The translations under genes and the position numbers were made by a program. Below are positions 21,225 to 36,200 of a DNA stretch of 64,000 bases, one piece after another; within the stretch, counting starts at the first letter, position 1, and each line of letters starts with the position of its first letter. This DNA comes from Psococerastis gibbosa. Taxonomy: Eukaryota > Arthropoda > Insecta > Psocodea > Psocidae. The notes beneath the pieces were generated by a model. The model was not told where the DNA came from. It did not search any database and saw only the letters and a list, made by a program, of their open reading frames with translations. The stretch lies in assembly GCA_963971405.1 (NCBI GenBank), contig OZ020489.1:24330290-24394289 (forward strand). The letters run 5' to 3'.

Positions 21225-24200
21225 CTATCTCTTGGCATTCCTCTCAGTCTGCACTAACTGGCCTTGGAGAGATAGAATGTTGTCCAATAGAGCTTTCTTA
21301 TCTTCTAAAAGAGAAGCCACCTTGTCCTGAGCGAGAGTTAAAGATGGCCGGAGCCCCTGAAAAGCACACACAGTGTTACTATTAAACCCTTTATTTTGTC
21401 ATCTGTGATTAAACCTGACCCTCGTGCTCACATAGTCATAGACATAGATCATTCGTAAGCGATAATGATATTACCAAGGATGTTTTATATAAACTGGATG
21501 CGTAACCTGGCACTATTATTGTAAGCTAACCATAGACGATAATTTTTTTAGATTCAGGCACAGCCATATAATTACATATATCTATCTTCATTGCATATTT
21601 ACATAGCCTTTCCCGTTGTAGATCTCATTTTTAAAAATAATTTCTAACGCTATAAAGGATTAGCCTATGTATTGTGTTGCAATAAATTGAAAAAACCGAA
21701 TCAAAACTGAAACAGGGCGATTTTATCACTCGTAAGTAAATTATTTTTAACCTTTAGTAAGATCTAGTGTTAAAGTGAGGCATTGCATTGCTCCAAAGTT
21801 GTTGCTACAGGGCAATTTTGTTTTGTAATTTGAAGCAAGATTTACCAGTTTAATAGCCTACTTGAAGTTTTCATTTGAAAATTTGAATTTTGGCCACCAG
21901 AATCTTGCGCACTGGTAGCTGGTTGCGAGTCCATATGCTTATATGTCCATAGGACCATAGATATTTTCGCGTCAATGCAGTCGTTCTAATTTTACCCGTT
22001 TGGTTCAGATATGTCTTAAGAATCTACTTCTTCACTTGGTTTCACATAAATGGATAATTATTTTATCAATATTTCGCTTGAAATTTACAACATTAACAAC
22101 ATCCTGTAACGCATTCTGTAGGCATCAACTGAAAATACTTTATCAACTTCGGAAATACTTTTGCATCAAGCAGAGGTGAAAGCAAGCATTCAAAAAGTAC
22201 TTAATTTGTTAGACAAGCCATGTTATAATATTGATGAATCCATTAGGCGGCTATTCCACCCATATATTATAGTATTCTGTGATTCCACCGACGTAGATTT
22301 TCAATGTGAATGTGTCATGATGTGAAAGCAGACACCATTAATAAGTCTCTGCCATATTTTAAGGAGACTATTATGTAGATACTTAACTTATCTATTGTAA
22401 ATTAAGTTATAATATGGTAGACTTATTAATGGTGTCTGCTGCCACGTCATGACACATTCACATTGAAAATCCACGTCGGTGGAATAGCCGCCTTAGCAGA
22501 GGATGCATGCATGTTAAGCTCGGCGAATAGCAGGTATGGCCAGGCTTCAGTCGTTCACAAAAAGCTACGAGTTTATGACTTAAAAAAGTTTTCTTACGTT
22601 GGTTTTTGTACAGTAACAACTTACGGTCAGGATTGTAAGCACTTAATATACTGTTGTGCAAAGGAAAAAGTCTAACTCAAACAAACAAAATAGTTCAGAA
22701 GGCTGCAACTAATTTCTGTCTGTATCTTCAAGTACAAAGCGCCATATAACTCACGTAATACTTGGATTTTTGATGCCATGATATGTGTCACATTTGTTTA
22801 GCATTTTGTCAATTACTGATAAATATTGCCTTCACCTCTTAGAAGAGTCATTACTCTAATATTTATTCAATAGAACTAAAACTGGCTAGGCTACTAGTGG
22901 AGTATCAAGCAAACTGTTATCGAGCCAAAGAGGAGAAAAGAGTCAATAAAGGAACACAAGAAATACAAACACTACACCTTACGTCAAGTGACCACTTCAT
23001 TTTCCTTTGAATCTCTAGTAAAGAAAATATAAATCATATAAGTGAAGTTGCAGGGTCGGTGTGGAAATTAAAGTTACCCAAGAAGAGACAAGTACGATAT
23101 TTAGATTTATTTTAAACCAATCGCCAGAAAAAAAATAATTGTGCCGGAGGAAATCATTCACTGACAAATTCTTCACGGCCAGAAAACCGACGGTCTTACG
23201 AATCCCAGTGGGGATCTGGTTAGGTTAGATATCTAAATATGAGAGAGTAAAATTAAGAAAAATTAAAGAAATAAACCCTCGATCTAAAAAAAAAAAAAAC
23301 ACCAGCTGCCTGATCGAGGCGATTATAATACCGGTATTTATTTAATCCCCTGGTAATAAAAATGTAAACAAGATAATTTTATAATGGAAAGTGCTATTCA
23401 AAATTTGTTTGTTTACAGTTATAATCCTAGGGTATTTATTTAACCCCAGCATTATAATCGTCTCAATCAGGCTGCTGCAAAACTAATCATACTTGGTTAC
23501 CTACACAATACGTGTAACAATCTACTAGGTAAGTAGATTTGTGATCTCCAGATATATGAAGGCTTATATAGGGTTGTAATTACAAGTTGCTACTGCAGCC
23601 TGATCGAGGCAATTATAATACCGGTATTTATTTAATCCCCTGGTAATAAAAATGTAAACAAGATAATTTTATAATGGAAAGTGCTATTCAAAATTTGTTT
23701 ATTTACAGTTATAATCCTAGGGTATTTATTTAACCCCGGTATTATAATCGCCTTGATCAGGCTGCAGCTGATAATAGATTACTGAAAATACGGTTCAATT
23801 ACATAATATCATATTCTGACGATTGGTTATATAAAATTAATCATATCTGCATGCAGTTCAAGCAGGTTCTTAAGCAGGCTCGTTGGTAAACTACTCACCT
23901 CAGTATCTTCCTGATAGCGCTTTAGCCTATAGTTTTCTTCAGTGAGACGTTCTAAAGCAGCTAGTCGGCGACGAAGGTCATCGTTCTCTACTTGCAGTCT
24001 TCTAGTAAGAGCGTCTTCATCAATTGAGGAAGCTTTTCTGCGGTGAACATATTTAGACATATTTACACATTCAGACTATCTTAGGCGGGGATTCCACTGA
24101 CCGGCTAGGGCTAAATACAAAAACGGTGACGTGGTAGCAGACATTCAAGACTTAGGTGGCGTTTCCACCGACCTCGCATTGCAGAATGCAAATGAAATTG

Positions 24201-27200
24201 ACGGAAATTAGAATTTTTCTTTTTATAGAAATCTATTAAAATGTTTGTACTTAACATATCCCATGACGCCATTTTTTAAGTTTAGTTTGTTTGTTTGTGA
24301 TTTTACTGTATGATCTTTGATCAATTTTAACTATGGCATAGAGGAAAACAAACATTTCCGTCAATGTCATTTGCATTCTGCAATGCGAGGTCGGTGAAAA
24401 CCCTGCCTAAGTCTTGAATGTCTGCTACCACGTCACCGTTTTTGTATTTAGCCCCAGCCGGTCGGTGGAATCACCACCTAAGATAGTCTGAAGCTATCGC
24501 TATATAAACGGCCATGTCAATCATGGCTTTAAATATGCTATATTGGCCTACATCACCAATTTTAATTTTTTTACATAATCAATTACACTCATTACTTCAT
24601 TCTATTATAGTAGGGGAGCCCAAGCGGGGATTTCGGGATTTACACGAGCGCGTCAGATTGAGGTATGGTAAGTTCATTACATGCTAAGTAGTGTATATTT
24701 CACTAATCTGACAATTTGAGTGTGACCCAAAGAAACGGGAGGACTTTGAAGATGTGCAGCTGCGTGATGCCTGTATTTCTCATTGCGTCCCCACTTTGAG
24801 TTCTGTTGCCATGACGCCATGATATTATTTACAGCGTATTTCCAACGTTTTGGCTAATTTTCTTATTTTTAATTGATTTTTAATAATAGTTATGAGAATT
24901 AAAGTTTATAAATATTTACTATTTAATATTATTAATATGAATATAATATAATATTATATTTAATAATTCCCGAGCTTTTCAAATAATTAAGTGCAATGAT
25001 TTTAAAAAATCGAAGAAATTTTTTTTTCTGTTAATGGTCTGATTAGGCAGATCCCTCCAGATAATCGTCAGATTATTATACAGCACGTCTAGAATATATA
25101 GATGAACCATATATATCAATATCTGACGCGCTCGAGTATGTCCACGCAACAGTTTTTTTTTTACATTTTTGAAAATCTATAGCAGCGTACTCCACCGCTG
25201 AAGAGGTATACATTATAGAACATTTTTTTCTTTTTAACACCTAAGCTTTGCAACCCAATAGGTCTCTATGACGCTCGAATAAATCCCCATTTAGCATAAC
25301 GGGCTACCCTACTATTACGATTTGTGACATTTCCTTTTAAGGTTTAAAATAGCCAAAAATAAAGCCATGACAATATTTATTTAGTCCCAAATACGGTAGA
25401 CACTTCCCCCGTTTTTATTTGCTTTTGTGTTATTTAGATTATTTAGTGACTTGACTAGTAAAAAAAAACAATAAAAAACTTATTGCTTAAGCGCTGATAT
25501 GGAAAAATGGATGGCCGACGGAAACGAAATTCGGACACGAGTCTCAACCAGGCAGGGGTGGTATGCTGACCACTGCACCATGTGCACCGCCCTCCGTGTC
25601 ACCATATCTTCCCGTGTTAGTGCCTGATACGTATACCAGTTTGCCAATGGCCGAAAATTCATACGGAAATAATAAAAATAATGTCCGAAATACATAGGGT
25701 CGTTGGCCTTGGACAAGGGACCTATGGGCCTGGGTCCGCAAAAAGTCTTAAAAAATAATAATATTAAATAGTGCCTGATACCTACAAATGTCAAGCCTTG
25801 CAAGTCGGTGAGCTACTTTAAAGCTGGCCATTCACGAGGGCTCAAAAGTACTCACGCCAAGCCAGATGGCGCGTCCTGTTCCATTTGGCGTTAGCGCCAC
25901 TCAGAGGGGTCATCACGACTACGCTGAACCAGTCGCTCCAAATCTTTCAAATTGTACAGTGTAAAAGTACCACTTCCATATCGTCACACTGTACAATTTG
26001 AAAGATTTGGAGCGACTGGTTCAGCATAGTCGTGATGACTCCTCTAAATGGCGCTAACGCCCAATGGAACAGGACGCGCCATTTGGCTTGGCGCGAGTCC
26101 GTTTGGAGCCCTCGTGAATGGCCAGCTTAAGAGTTATTTTAAAATCTTGTATAAGGCGGGGTTTCCTCCGACCGGCTAGGGCTAAAAACAAATACGGTGA
26201 CGTGGTAGCAGACATTCAAGACTTAGGCAGGGTTTCCACCGACCTCGCATTGCAGAATGCAAATGACATTGACGGAAATGTTTGTTTTCCTCTATGCCAT
26301 AGTTAAAATTGATCAATGATCATACAGTAAAATCACAAACAAACTAAAATTAAAAAATGGCGTCATGGGATATGTTAAGTACAAACATTTTAATAGATTT
26401 CTATAAAAAGAAAAATTCAAATTTCCGTCAATGCCATTTGCATTCTGCAATGCGAGGTCGGTGGAACCCCCCCCCCCCCCCCCCCTAAGTCTTGAATGTC
26501 TGCTACCACGTCACCGTTTTTGTATTTAGCCCTAGCCGGTCGGTGGAAACCCCGCCTAAGAAACGGATCAACTCAATCATACCTTAACTTTGGGTTAGGA
26601 GAAGAAGCACCAGGAATCTCAATAGCCCCAGACGCATCGCGATGAATTAACAGGTGCCTAATGATAACATCCATAGGCGGAGGTTCTACACAGGCTATGT
26701 GGCTGGCTGGTCGATCGTCAATTATATGGAGGCGGATGTCTTCGAGATGAATCTGCAACATTAATTGAGGGGAAAAATAGTCCACCACAGTTATTTTTTA
26801 ACGTCAGTACACTAGCCCTATGGAACTAACACGAAGAGGGTTCAAGCTCGGCATTTCTGTCACTGGCTTCGGTGTGAGGTACTTGTACTTGTGCGAGTCT
26901 GTACACATCATGCGAATGGAGACGAGTCACAACTCAACTTAAGCGCTATTAGGTGAGGCGACTGAAGAGGTCAATCGGATACATTCATTAAATTGTTTGT
27001 ATGCGATTAATCTTTTAAGGTAGGTATTTTTAAATTCATGTCTTAGATGACAAGTCATAAGACATTTTGAAAACTAATTGAATTTATGAGGGACTAATAG
27101 GTCACCTATAGTACAGTCTGTCAAAAAAAGGATGGTTAGGCCCCATTCACGGATGATAGAGTATGTCAAAAAGTCCAGAAGATAGGTTTTGATTGAACTT

Positions 27201-30200
27201 CGTAATCGTGTTCCAATATACTTTTTTGGCACTAACGAGGGTGTCACGGTCCCCATTATAAGCTGAGAAAGAGGCATAAGAACGGCAGTACTTACTGTAG
27301 CTGGAATAGGCTCAGGACGGACTTCATCTTCGAGTAGTTCAACGAGCCCAGCGACGGAGACGACAGTTAGGTCCAATCTAATGTTATTGAGTCGAACATC
27401 GACGTCAAGGGCCGCTGCAGAGCCGCCATCTTTAGCCGCCTCCGTCTTTCGCAATCGGACGGCGATCTGCCGCGGACCTGGCGCAGTATTTGATGCTGAT
27501 TCAGACCAGCCTCTGTGTCTAGAGTTGAATTTACTCTGTAATAGAACGTCCGCAGTGAGCAACTAAATTTCTTGCAAGGAACTACGTCAGAAAATATGAT
27601 GAATGGCAGCCATTGTATTTTAATTGCATGTAAAATATTTTACGTCCGCAGTGAGTAACTAAATTTCTTGCAAGGAACTACGTCAGAAAATATGATGAAT
27701 GGCCACCATTGTATTTTAATTACATGTAAAATATTTTATGTTAAAATTGTAAAATGGGCATGACCCGTAAATAAACTAACCAGTTGCAATGGTTAAAGGT
27801 ACATTCAGAGTTCACTTCTGGTTAGACCTATAGAATGACATTCATAAAAAAAACACTGAAAAGGGAGGAGAAATACACTGCAGACACACTTGGCAGAAGC
27901 TGACGGAAACCTTCGGGAAAATAAGCTGACAACGCGCGGTAGATTAGAAAATATATAAGATATGCCATAAATAATGTCAAGGTCACCGCATGGGGTTGGG
28001 GCTACTTATTCTGTGAAGGGTGGGCAACATAGATCAGTGGCATTGGACTCAACCGCATCGCACATCACAGCAGAGCTTGTTGCCTTCAGAATGGCGTGCG
28101 AGTTCATCAAATCGACTCGGGCAGGAGGAGATAGATTCGCAATCTTCTCTGACTCAGCGTCTGCTCCGACGGCTTTGGTTTCTCCCCAATCCCAAAAAGC
28201 ACCACATATTGGCTAATGACAGTAGAGCCGAGCTAGGGGATTTAGCCGAGGATGGGTAAAGTCAAATTGTGCTGCTTATATAGGTATCCCCGGCAATGAA
28301 GAGGCCGATAGATGGGCAAAACTATACATTAATTCCTACGAGTATATTGCTGTCAATGAATGAATGAATGAATGAGTAATAATAATTCAGTCAGGGACTG
28401 CCATAGCGGTGTCAAATACCGATGCCGTGATTGGTGTCAGCAGAAGTGGGACAGCAGTGAGAGGGGGCGGTACTGTCACTCACTGTCCTCCCTCGGGAGG
28501 CATGGGGAGGCTGGTTTGACTCTCTAAAGTTGTCACGAGGCGTGGTGACAGCCGCGTCACGCCTGATAACTGGATACACCAGGACGAAGTGTCGCCTGCA
28601 GCGAATGTCAATTGTGGACTCTGCCTCTTGCGATCAGTGTGGCCAACCGGAAACGGTGGAACACTTTTTATGGGACTGCCCACGCATGGATCTAGCCGCG
28701 AGAGATAGACTAACAAAGATGCCATTCGTTAAGGTTTGTGTCAATCGGTCACGGAAGTAAGGGACATTATGGCGATGGCCCTCGAATTAGGGTATCGGTC
28801 CTGCAAGTCCTGCCTTACAAGGGAGTTGGACGATGTAGATTTAGGGGTGACTAAGTTTGTGCTGTACCTCGGCCGTAGTAAAAAAAAAAACTAGTTTGTA
28901 ATAAGGTCAACTCAGTGTTGATGTCGAAATGCCAATTTGCACCATAATAATACATAATAACATATTTTAGATATCAACAATTCGTAAATTGAAGCCTCCT
29001 ACAACTAGTCTTATATGGACGCTCCAACTATTTCTGAGTAGCATCCTCACATGACGTCTGTCTACTGATTTACCTCTACCAGGTCATGTGGTATTAGACA
29101 TCCAGATTGTAAGTTATAATAAAGGAAGAGTTGCCCTAATACAACCACACGTTTAATCAAAATCAGGCAGACCACATGAAATTTTCAATTTTTACATAAA
29201 AAAGGCAGTACCCAAAAAATTTCGTGTTTTCTTTATCTACAAGCAACAACACAGACTGCTGAGAAGATTAAATTGAGGTCTAGAAACCTCACTCTACCGT
29301 AGATACGTTACAAAAAAGTTTTACCTTATTTTCAAACTGAACCGCAGCAATAAAAAAGAAACAACAATCAGACAGAAAACATTCATCGACAATAAGCATG
29401 CCAAGAGAAAATTACACGGGTCTAATTTGTTGCAATGGAGTAAACTAATTCCCTGAAAAATGCCACTATTAAAAGCCTGTCACAAGAAATCAGGACGTAA
29501 AAGGTAATAATAAATTGGCCACATTTAGTTAAAACCTCAAGTGAATGTCATTGCTACTAGTGTTGGCTTACACTTTCAAATTACCTACTCAAAAAGCGTT
29601 CGTTTACAGTTCAACTGTGTTTCAATCATAAAAAGATCTCTCATTAGGCGCCCACTCCACCGACCGGCTAGGGCTATTTACAAAAACGGTGACGTGGTAG
29701 CAGACATTCAAGACTTAGGTGGCGTTTCCACCGACCTCGCATTGCAGAATGCAAATGACATTGACGGAAATTAGAATTTTTCTTTTTATAGAAATCTATT
29801 AAAATGTTTGTACTTAACATATCCCATGACGCCATTTTTTAAGTTTAGTTTGTTTGTTTGTGATTTTACTGTATGATCTTTGATCAATTTTAACTATGGC
29901 ATAGAGGAAAACAAACATTTCCGTCAATTCTGCAATGTGAGGTCGGTGGAAACCCTGCCTAAGTCTTGAATGTCTGCTACCACGTCACTGTTTTTGTAAA
30001 TAGCCCTAGCCGGCCGGTGGGATGGGCGCCTTACCATACACCCCAAACTAACGGCTCAAATGAACGCAAGGATCCTACACCTCATTATTAATAACAAATA
30101 AAATAAAAAAACTGTCACTGCCAAGGAGACCCAACCAAAAAATTAGTAAGTATTGATTGCTAAAAAAATTGACGCATGGAGCGAAAAATCTGAAATTCAG

Positions 30201-33200
30201 GAAATATTGTAGAAATACTGAAAAATTACTAAAAATTGGGAAAATCTATATTAAGTGGGTTGCAAGTTGCAAATCAATTCCTCAATTACTGACTTCTGCC
30301 AAGTGTACAACAAAACATGCAGATACAGTAGAGAGAGAATCATAGCACTGACAGGAAAAATGATCTCAAATCAAAGCAATTAACAGCTGTTAAATGAATA
30401 CCTGTAATTCATCCCATGGAATTGAATTGCATTCCCCTGCAGTAATGCTACAGACTTCTGTCTTTAGTAAAGAAGACGCTCCTTTGATTTCAAATTGGGC
30501 TTCTACTTTTCTAAGCTTAAAAGTACAAACTGATACCTGAAAATACAGTATAGTCGTAATTAATAATAATTGGCTTATGGGAAACCTTGAATACTGACGT
30601 CTAGGGCTGACTTTTTAACATAATTATGTAAACATTGCCGTTGCAAGGTTTTCCAAAATCACTCAGTTCAGAGACAGACAGGGAGAACCTTATAAGTGTA
30701 AAAATAATTTTTTTTCATGAAATATCAATCGTAGAGTTGTACAAAATATGAAGACAAACAGAAGACATTTTTCTGATAATTTTGACATAGTTATGGTATA
30801 AAGTATGTGCCTCTTTCTAACAGAGATTGGCCACAATTATTGAATTGAATTGAACACGACTTTATTGCAAAAAACAAACAACTTGTTTTAGTAATGGCGC
30901 AGGAGACTTTGAACTAGAGGGTCTTATGATACGAACGTATTTACATTCCATGGTAAGAATGGTAGACGTCACTCATGGATCCAGGCGTGAAAGTATGGGA
31001 ATGTGAATCACAGCGAGGCGGAAGCCCACTATGTTTGATTTTGTATAGGAAAGTTAACCAATATGACTTGTCTATAAAATGATGCATATATAGTACATAT
31101 ACTAGGGGTATTGACTGTGTTGGTAGAATAGGGAAAAAGAAGAAGGAAAATTGGAAAATAGAGAAATAGCTCAGCGTGAGGAAACCTCCACCAACCATGG
31201 AAATAGAAAAACCTAACCTAACTTACCTTCAAAGTTTCCTTGCTTTTGCTATTAACTTATTAACATCTGCTGTAGTCCACATCTTGCCGCATGTTGCCTT
31301 TTGTTGTTTTCTTATTAATTTCTGTCTCAGAGCTCATTTTTTAAATGAAATAAAAATAAAAACCATAATTCAAATGCAAAACAACAACAAATATGGCCGT
31401 TACATTGTAGTATTATATGGTATATATAACACTGACTTTAAATTAACTTTGGTTAAATATGGCCGTTTTCGATTCCCCAATCTACCGGTTGGGTAAAATG
31501 GGAAACGTAAGGAAACACGTTTCCTACTTTCGCTTAGGGTAAACCAAACACAGTGAATACCCCTACTGTAAATAGAGGACATTATGAACAGAATTTAAAA
31601 TTTTTACAACAAACAGCTTACCAGGTCGTGTCTCTTGAGAGAGTTTGTTAGCGAGTCTCTATCACTTGGACTAGTCAGAGTAATTTCTTCCTCCATTACG
31701 CAGTCTGCCGCTTCATCTACAACCCCCGTGGCACAGCCCAAGTCCAAGGCATCAGCTCCTTGAGTTAAAGCGACGTAGTTCTCACTGTCAGAGCTTTGGT
31801 CACTTTTAATTGACAACGAGGTGCTCATCTCACCAGGGCTTTGATTCCCACTGAGATCCAATGAAGCAATCAAGTTCCCAACGCCCTTTTTGAGGACATA
31901 TTTTAACTCTTTCATCTAGAAGAAAGTAAAGTAAATGTATTTCAAAAAAATTTCTTCGTAATACATTAATAAACATGATGGGCCCCTAAACAGTTTGTGG
32001 TGAGTGGATAAGTAGATAATGAAATCAATTTATGCATTGCAATATTCGAGATAGCATACGCAGCATTACAGAAATGTTCTGTTGTAAATAGCAGAGAATA
32101 ATTCCCCTGCACTTAATAAGTAGAGGTCAAAGAGACCATTTAAAAGAATTTAAATTGAGTGCAAAACAAGCAAAAGGGTCATTCTCCTGAAAACGTACAT
32201 TTTATGTCCGGACCCTGTTTATCCTTCATGTTCATAAATCTTAGTTAATTAGCTTATGACAGTTGTAAAGGTTGTCAATTGACAGCTTGCCAATCTCATT
32301 TTACCAAATAATAAAGCATCCTAAATGTTTAGCAGCATTTTTAAGTCTCAATTCTAACAGTTGTCCGCGTGTTCCCATTGCGCTTTTTGAGATAAATTAA
32401 ATTTTCTTAGGGTTACCTTCAACTTTACAGTGAATGGCATGATTGGAAGTTGTGAAAAACCAGACAGTTTTAAATTTTTTATAAAATGTAAAAATTACAA
32501 TAGTTGTTCACTGCTAAAAAAATATGAACTAGTGTCCAGATATTCGCTCAATTCAATTTCTAACAGCCGTCCTAACGTTGAAAAAACAATTTAAAAATCT
32601 GGTTTGGCGCGGGAATCAAATTGTTGTGCTGGCTGCTGTTGGAAAACTATATGGCTCCAAGTTGTAAGGGGTATTTATATTAACAAATTTAAACTTAAAT
32701 TTGTATTGCTAATTTTAGGTGGGAGTGTATGAAACGTGCCGATCATAACTCAAACAACCGTCCAACTTAATTACGCTGATACCAAAAGCTATAGGTACTC
32801 GATTTTTTGGGCTCATTGAGGTTGTTTCTAGTCATGACTACGAGGGATGTTTACAATTAGCTAGCGCCATCTGGAAGGGCGCTAAATTTTTTCAAACGGG
32901 ATTTCTATCTACCATCCGTCTAACAGCCGTCCCAAAATTTTATGGACAGTTATTAGACAATCTGCTGATGTTTGATGACAAACTGTTTTGATGGTGTAAA
33001 TTAGTACGGTAACTACTTACAATAGAAAGGGGAACATTTAGCTGCCTAAATTACTTTCGACAAGACAAGTAGGCACTCGAGTATTCAGTACGCCACATTA
33101 TTTTTTTTTTTGAGGGGAAGAGGAGGTTTCAGGGCAAACATGGCAGATGAAGAGAAACAGACTAGTAAAGCAAAATTTAGATAAATTTAGATAAATTTAG

Positions 33201-36200
33201 ATCAATCACACGAAAGGAATTGAAGAATAATTGCGAATTATCACCTCGCGAGCTTCGAATGGCGCGTAAAGACGAGGAATCTATGTGGCACTATTACTAA
33301 TTTACATAAAATAGTTCGTAAATATTTTAAGAAAATGGTCGTACAGGAATTTTTGTAAAATGCGGACCTTTTATATTCTTCAACCGAAATAAGTGTGACA
33401 GCGATGTCTTTGCGAAATTCCCGCATATGTTAATTTTTGCATAAACAAATAACAGTCCGGAGATATCTAGCATGGATACCTACCTATAACAACTCTGTCA
33501 ATGTCGGTCTGACTACTGTCCGCGGCCGTCTCTCAACTGTCCTTCTATTTTTATTTTATTGGGGGATTAAAGCGTGATTAAGATCAGTTGGTGATCAAAG
33601 AGGCCTCAAGGAGAAGTCCCTATGTGGTTTCCGTTAAAAAAGCAACCAGAAAAATTAAATTAAAATTACAAAAAAAAAAAAAACACCAAAAGTGACCGTT
33701 TTCAGGCGAATGACCCAAAAAATATTAGTAGCTGAGACATACCGCTTGAGCAGTGACCTCTCCAGAAGCCGGCGCGGCCACCATGGGTCGTATCTCCGGT
33801 ATATAATTTTCCATTATTGGCAATGGAAGATCCCTCGGTATACTTGGCTTAACCAAACCATTCGCAGGCTTTTCAGGAACGTCTAAACCAGCAGAGAATC
33901 TGATATGCTCGTCGCTCTTAACTTTTTCCTGTAATAATGTCCCATTACTAAATCTAAATGGATAGGGATATGAATAATGGATGCATGTAAGTACGTATGT
34001 AAGTATGAATGTGAAGCTAGAAATAGATATACAGTATACTCTGCAATGTACACAACTTGTATCTGCAGTTTAGTGTAAGAAAGGGCCGTTGACCCTAACT
34101 ACGCTTTTAATAAAGACATTATTACTATTATTATTAGCGTGATAATTCCACTTAATGACAAATTGTTTTTTTCAATATATGCACCTTGCCCTGCGTTACT
34201 GGTCAAGGAAAAAGTGAAGTGATTATTAATATTAATATATCAAGCAAAAATAAAATAAACTCTAAAAATATATAACAAAAATAATTGTTTAGCAGCACTG
34301 CATACCTATATTGTATAAGCTCGTTGTCCCAATCAAGCGCCAGCTTGGGGATGGTATTGTATTGTATATTATTGTAAATATATGCTCTTTTTCCAGGAGA
34401 AGAAAGAAAGAAGAAGAAGAATTCCTTATTTATTCATTTCAATATTCAGTTTACGTACAGAAAAATCAAAAAACGTTTCACTGGTATTGTAGTATTTTAC
34501 ATTATTGCTTTCTTATTTATACGATATTGCGATGGTCAAAATGATCGATTTCGAGATTCCACGAATTTACCCGTTTTGAGGTTCCAGGTGGGGTACCTGG
34601 AACCTAAAAAAGGGGATTTTCACAAAATGTCTGTCAGTCGGTAACTCGATTAGGGGTCAAACTACTCGATAGAATTTGATAAAATTCGGCATGCAGGTTA
34701 ACAAAAATATTGCCCATGGGCATTTTTTTTATATTTCTTGGATAACTTCATTTTGGGGGCTTAATAATCCCCCCACCCAAAAAAAAAAAATAATAATAAT
34801 AATAACAATTTAAAAAATGTTTTCTAAAAAAAGGCTTGTTTTAAATCCAAATCTATTTTACTGTTCGCCCAGAAAAGTTTGCAAATGCACGATAGAATAT
34901 CCCGTATCCGATTCTGAACGATGGGACGCCTTCGTGGCTTGCGCCAAAGCTGCGTATCAACCTATCCCTAAATAGCCATTCAAAACAAACTACCCATCCT
35001 TCCTTATATTTGGCCCACTTTGCTGAGATTAAAAATGGACACCCTGAACCTAAGTGGACCCATTTATACACAGACGGATCCAAAAAAGATGACAGAGTCG
35101 GTGCAGCCGTTGTGATAGGAACAACGGTTTATTCAGCTGAACTATTTGCAATATTACAGGCTCTTTTATACATCCATGAGCATCACTTGGAATTCTCCAT
35201 TATTTTCACAGATAGTTTTAGTGCCCTAGAAGCCCTAAAAAATAGTTCATCTGAAAACACTCTCCTTATTTCAGCCATTCACGGCTCATATAAACAGATC
35301 TATGCACAAGGTGTCGTGAAATTCTGCTGGGTACCAGCACATGTAGGCATCTCGGGGAATACGGCAGCAGACAATGCCGCTAAAGAGGCAACAACAGCAA
35401 TTTCAGTCCCATGGCCATTAACCACCTTGTGCGCACCTACATCGATCATCTGGTCAGGCTAGATTGGCAGGGGGATTGGAGTGGTCCATCGCATAATTAC
35501 AACAAGTTACGAGACATTAAACCCCGTCTGGGGTGGTGGGCAACAGCCAGCCGCCCTTACAGACGAGAGGAGATACTGCTGTCGCGCATGCGTCTGGGCC
35601 ACTCCAGGCTTACCCACGGCCACCTTATGGCAGGTGAACCGCCTCCGAACTGCCAGTTTTGTAGCGTACCACTGTCGGTGGAGCACATCATACTGGCCTG
35701 CCCGAGTTACGCTGGCCCCAGAGCCCTTCTGCCGCTCCCCCTCACTCAGCAACACCTGCTGGGAAATGACGAGAAGGTAACCTCTCTCGTCATAAAATTT
35801 CTAATGTCAACCCCCCTCTTCGGAACACTCTGAGAAGGGTTGGGTTTGGCGCGATAACAACATGAGCGCGGAAGCTCAAAACGGGCAGAGCGCCTAGCAT
35901 ATTATAAAAAAAAAAAAAAAATATATATATATATCCCGTAATGCCTTCCCAAGTCCCGCATCTCCATGTAAATTCCCTATGCTGCATTTTCAAATCAGAT
36001 AGAACTACATAGAACTACTTTGCATGTGTTTGTATACACAAAACTTATGGGGGTTCCATTCCAAATATAATGCATTAAGGTCAGAAGTGGACATTGCTTA
36101 TTTTTTTTAGCTAAAATTGTCGATCTGTTGCACTTTATCCAAATTCACGACTCCAATGCCAAAATTAAAATTAAAATTTTCTGAATGTTAGTTAATTGTC

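Noticed and set aside
22243..22500. CRISPR-like repeat or RNA hairpin gene
   Set aside because: The repeats are inverted arms of a MITE, not spaced direct repeats, and the genome is an animal's.
23827..24060. Separate small coiled-coil gene with its own ATG
   Set aside because: The stretch continues in phase from the upstream exon ending at 26583 and into 21356-21225, matching the C-terminus of BLTP3; the ATG lies in the intron before the acceptor.
31604..31915. Independent gene starting at ATG 31915
   Set aside because: The ATG follows an acceptor AG directly, and both ends join in phase to neighbouring BLTP3 exons.
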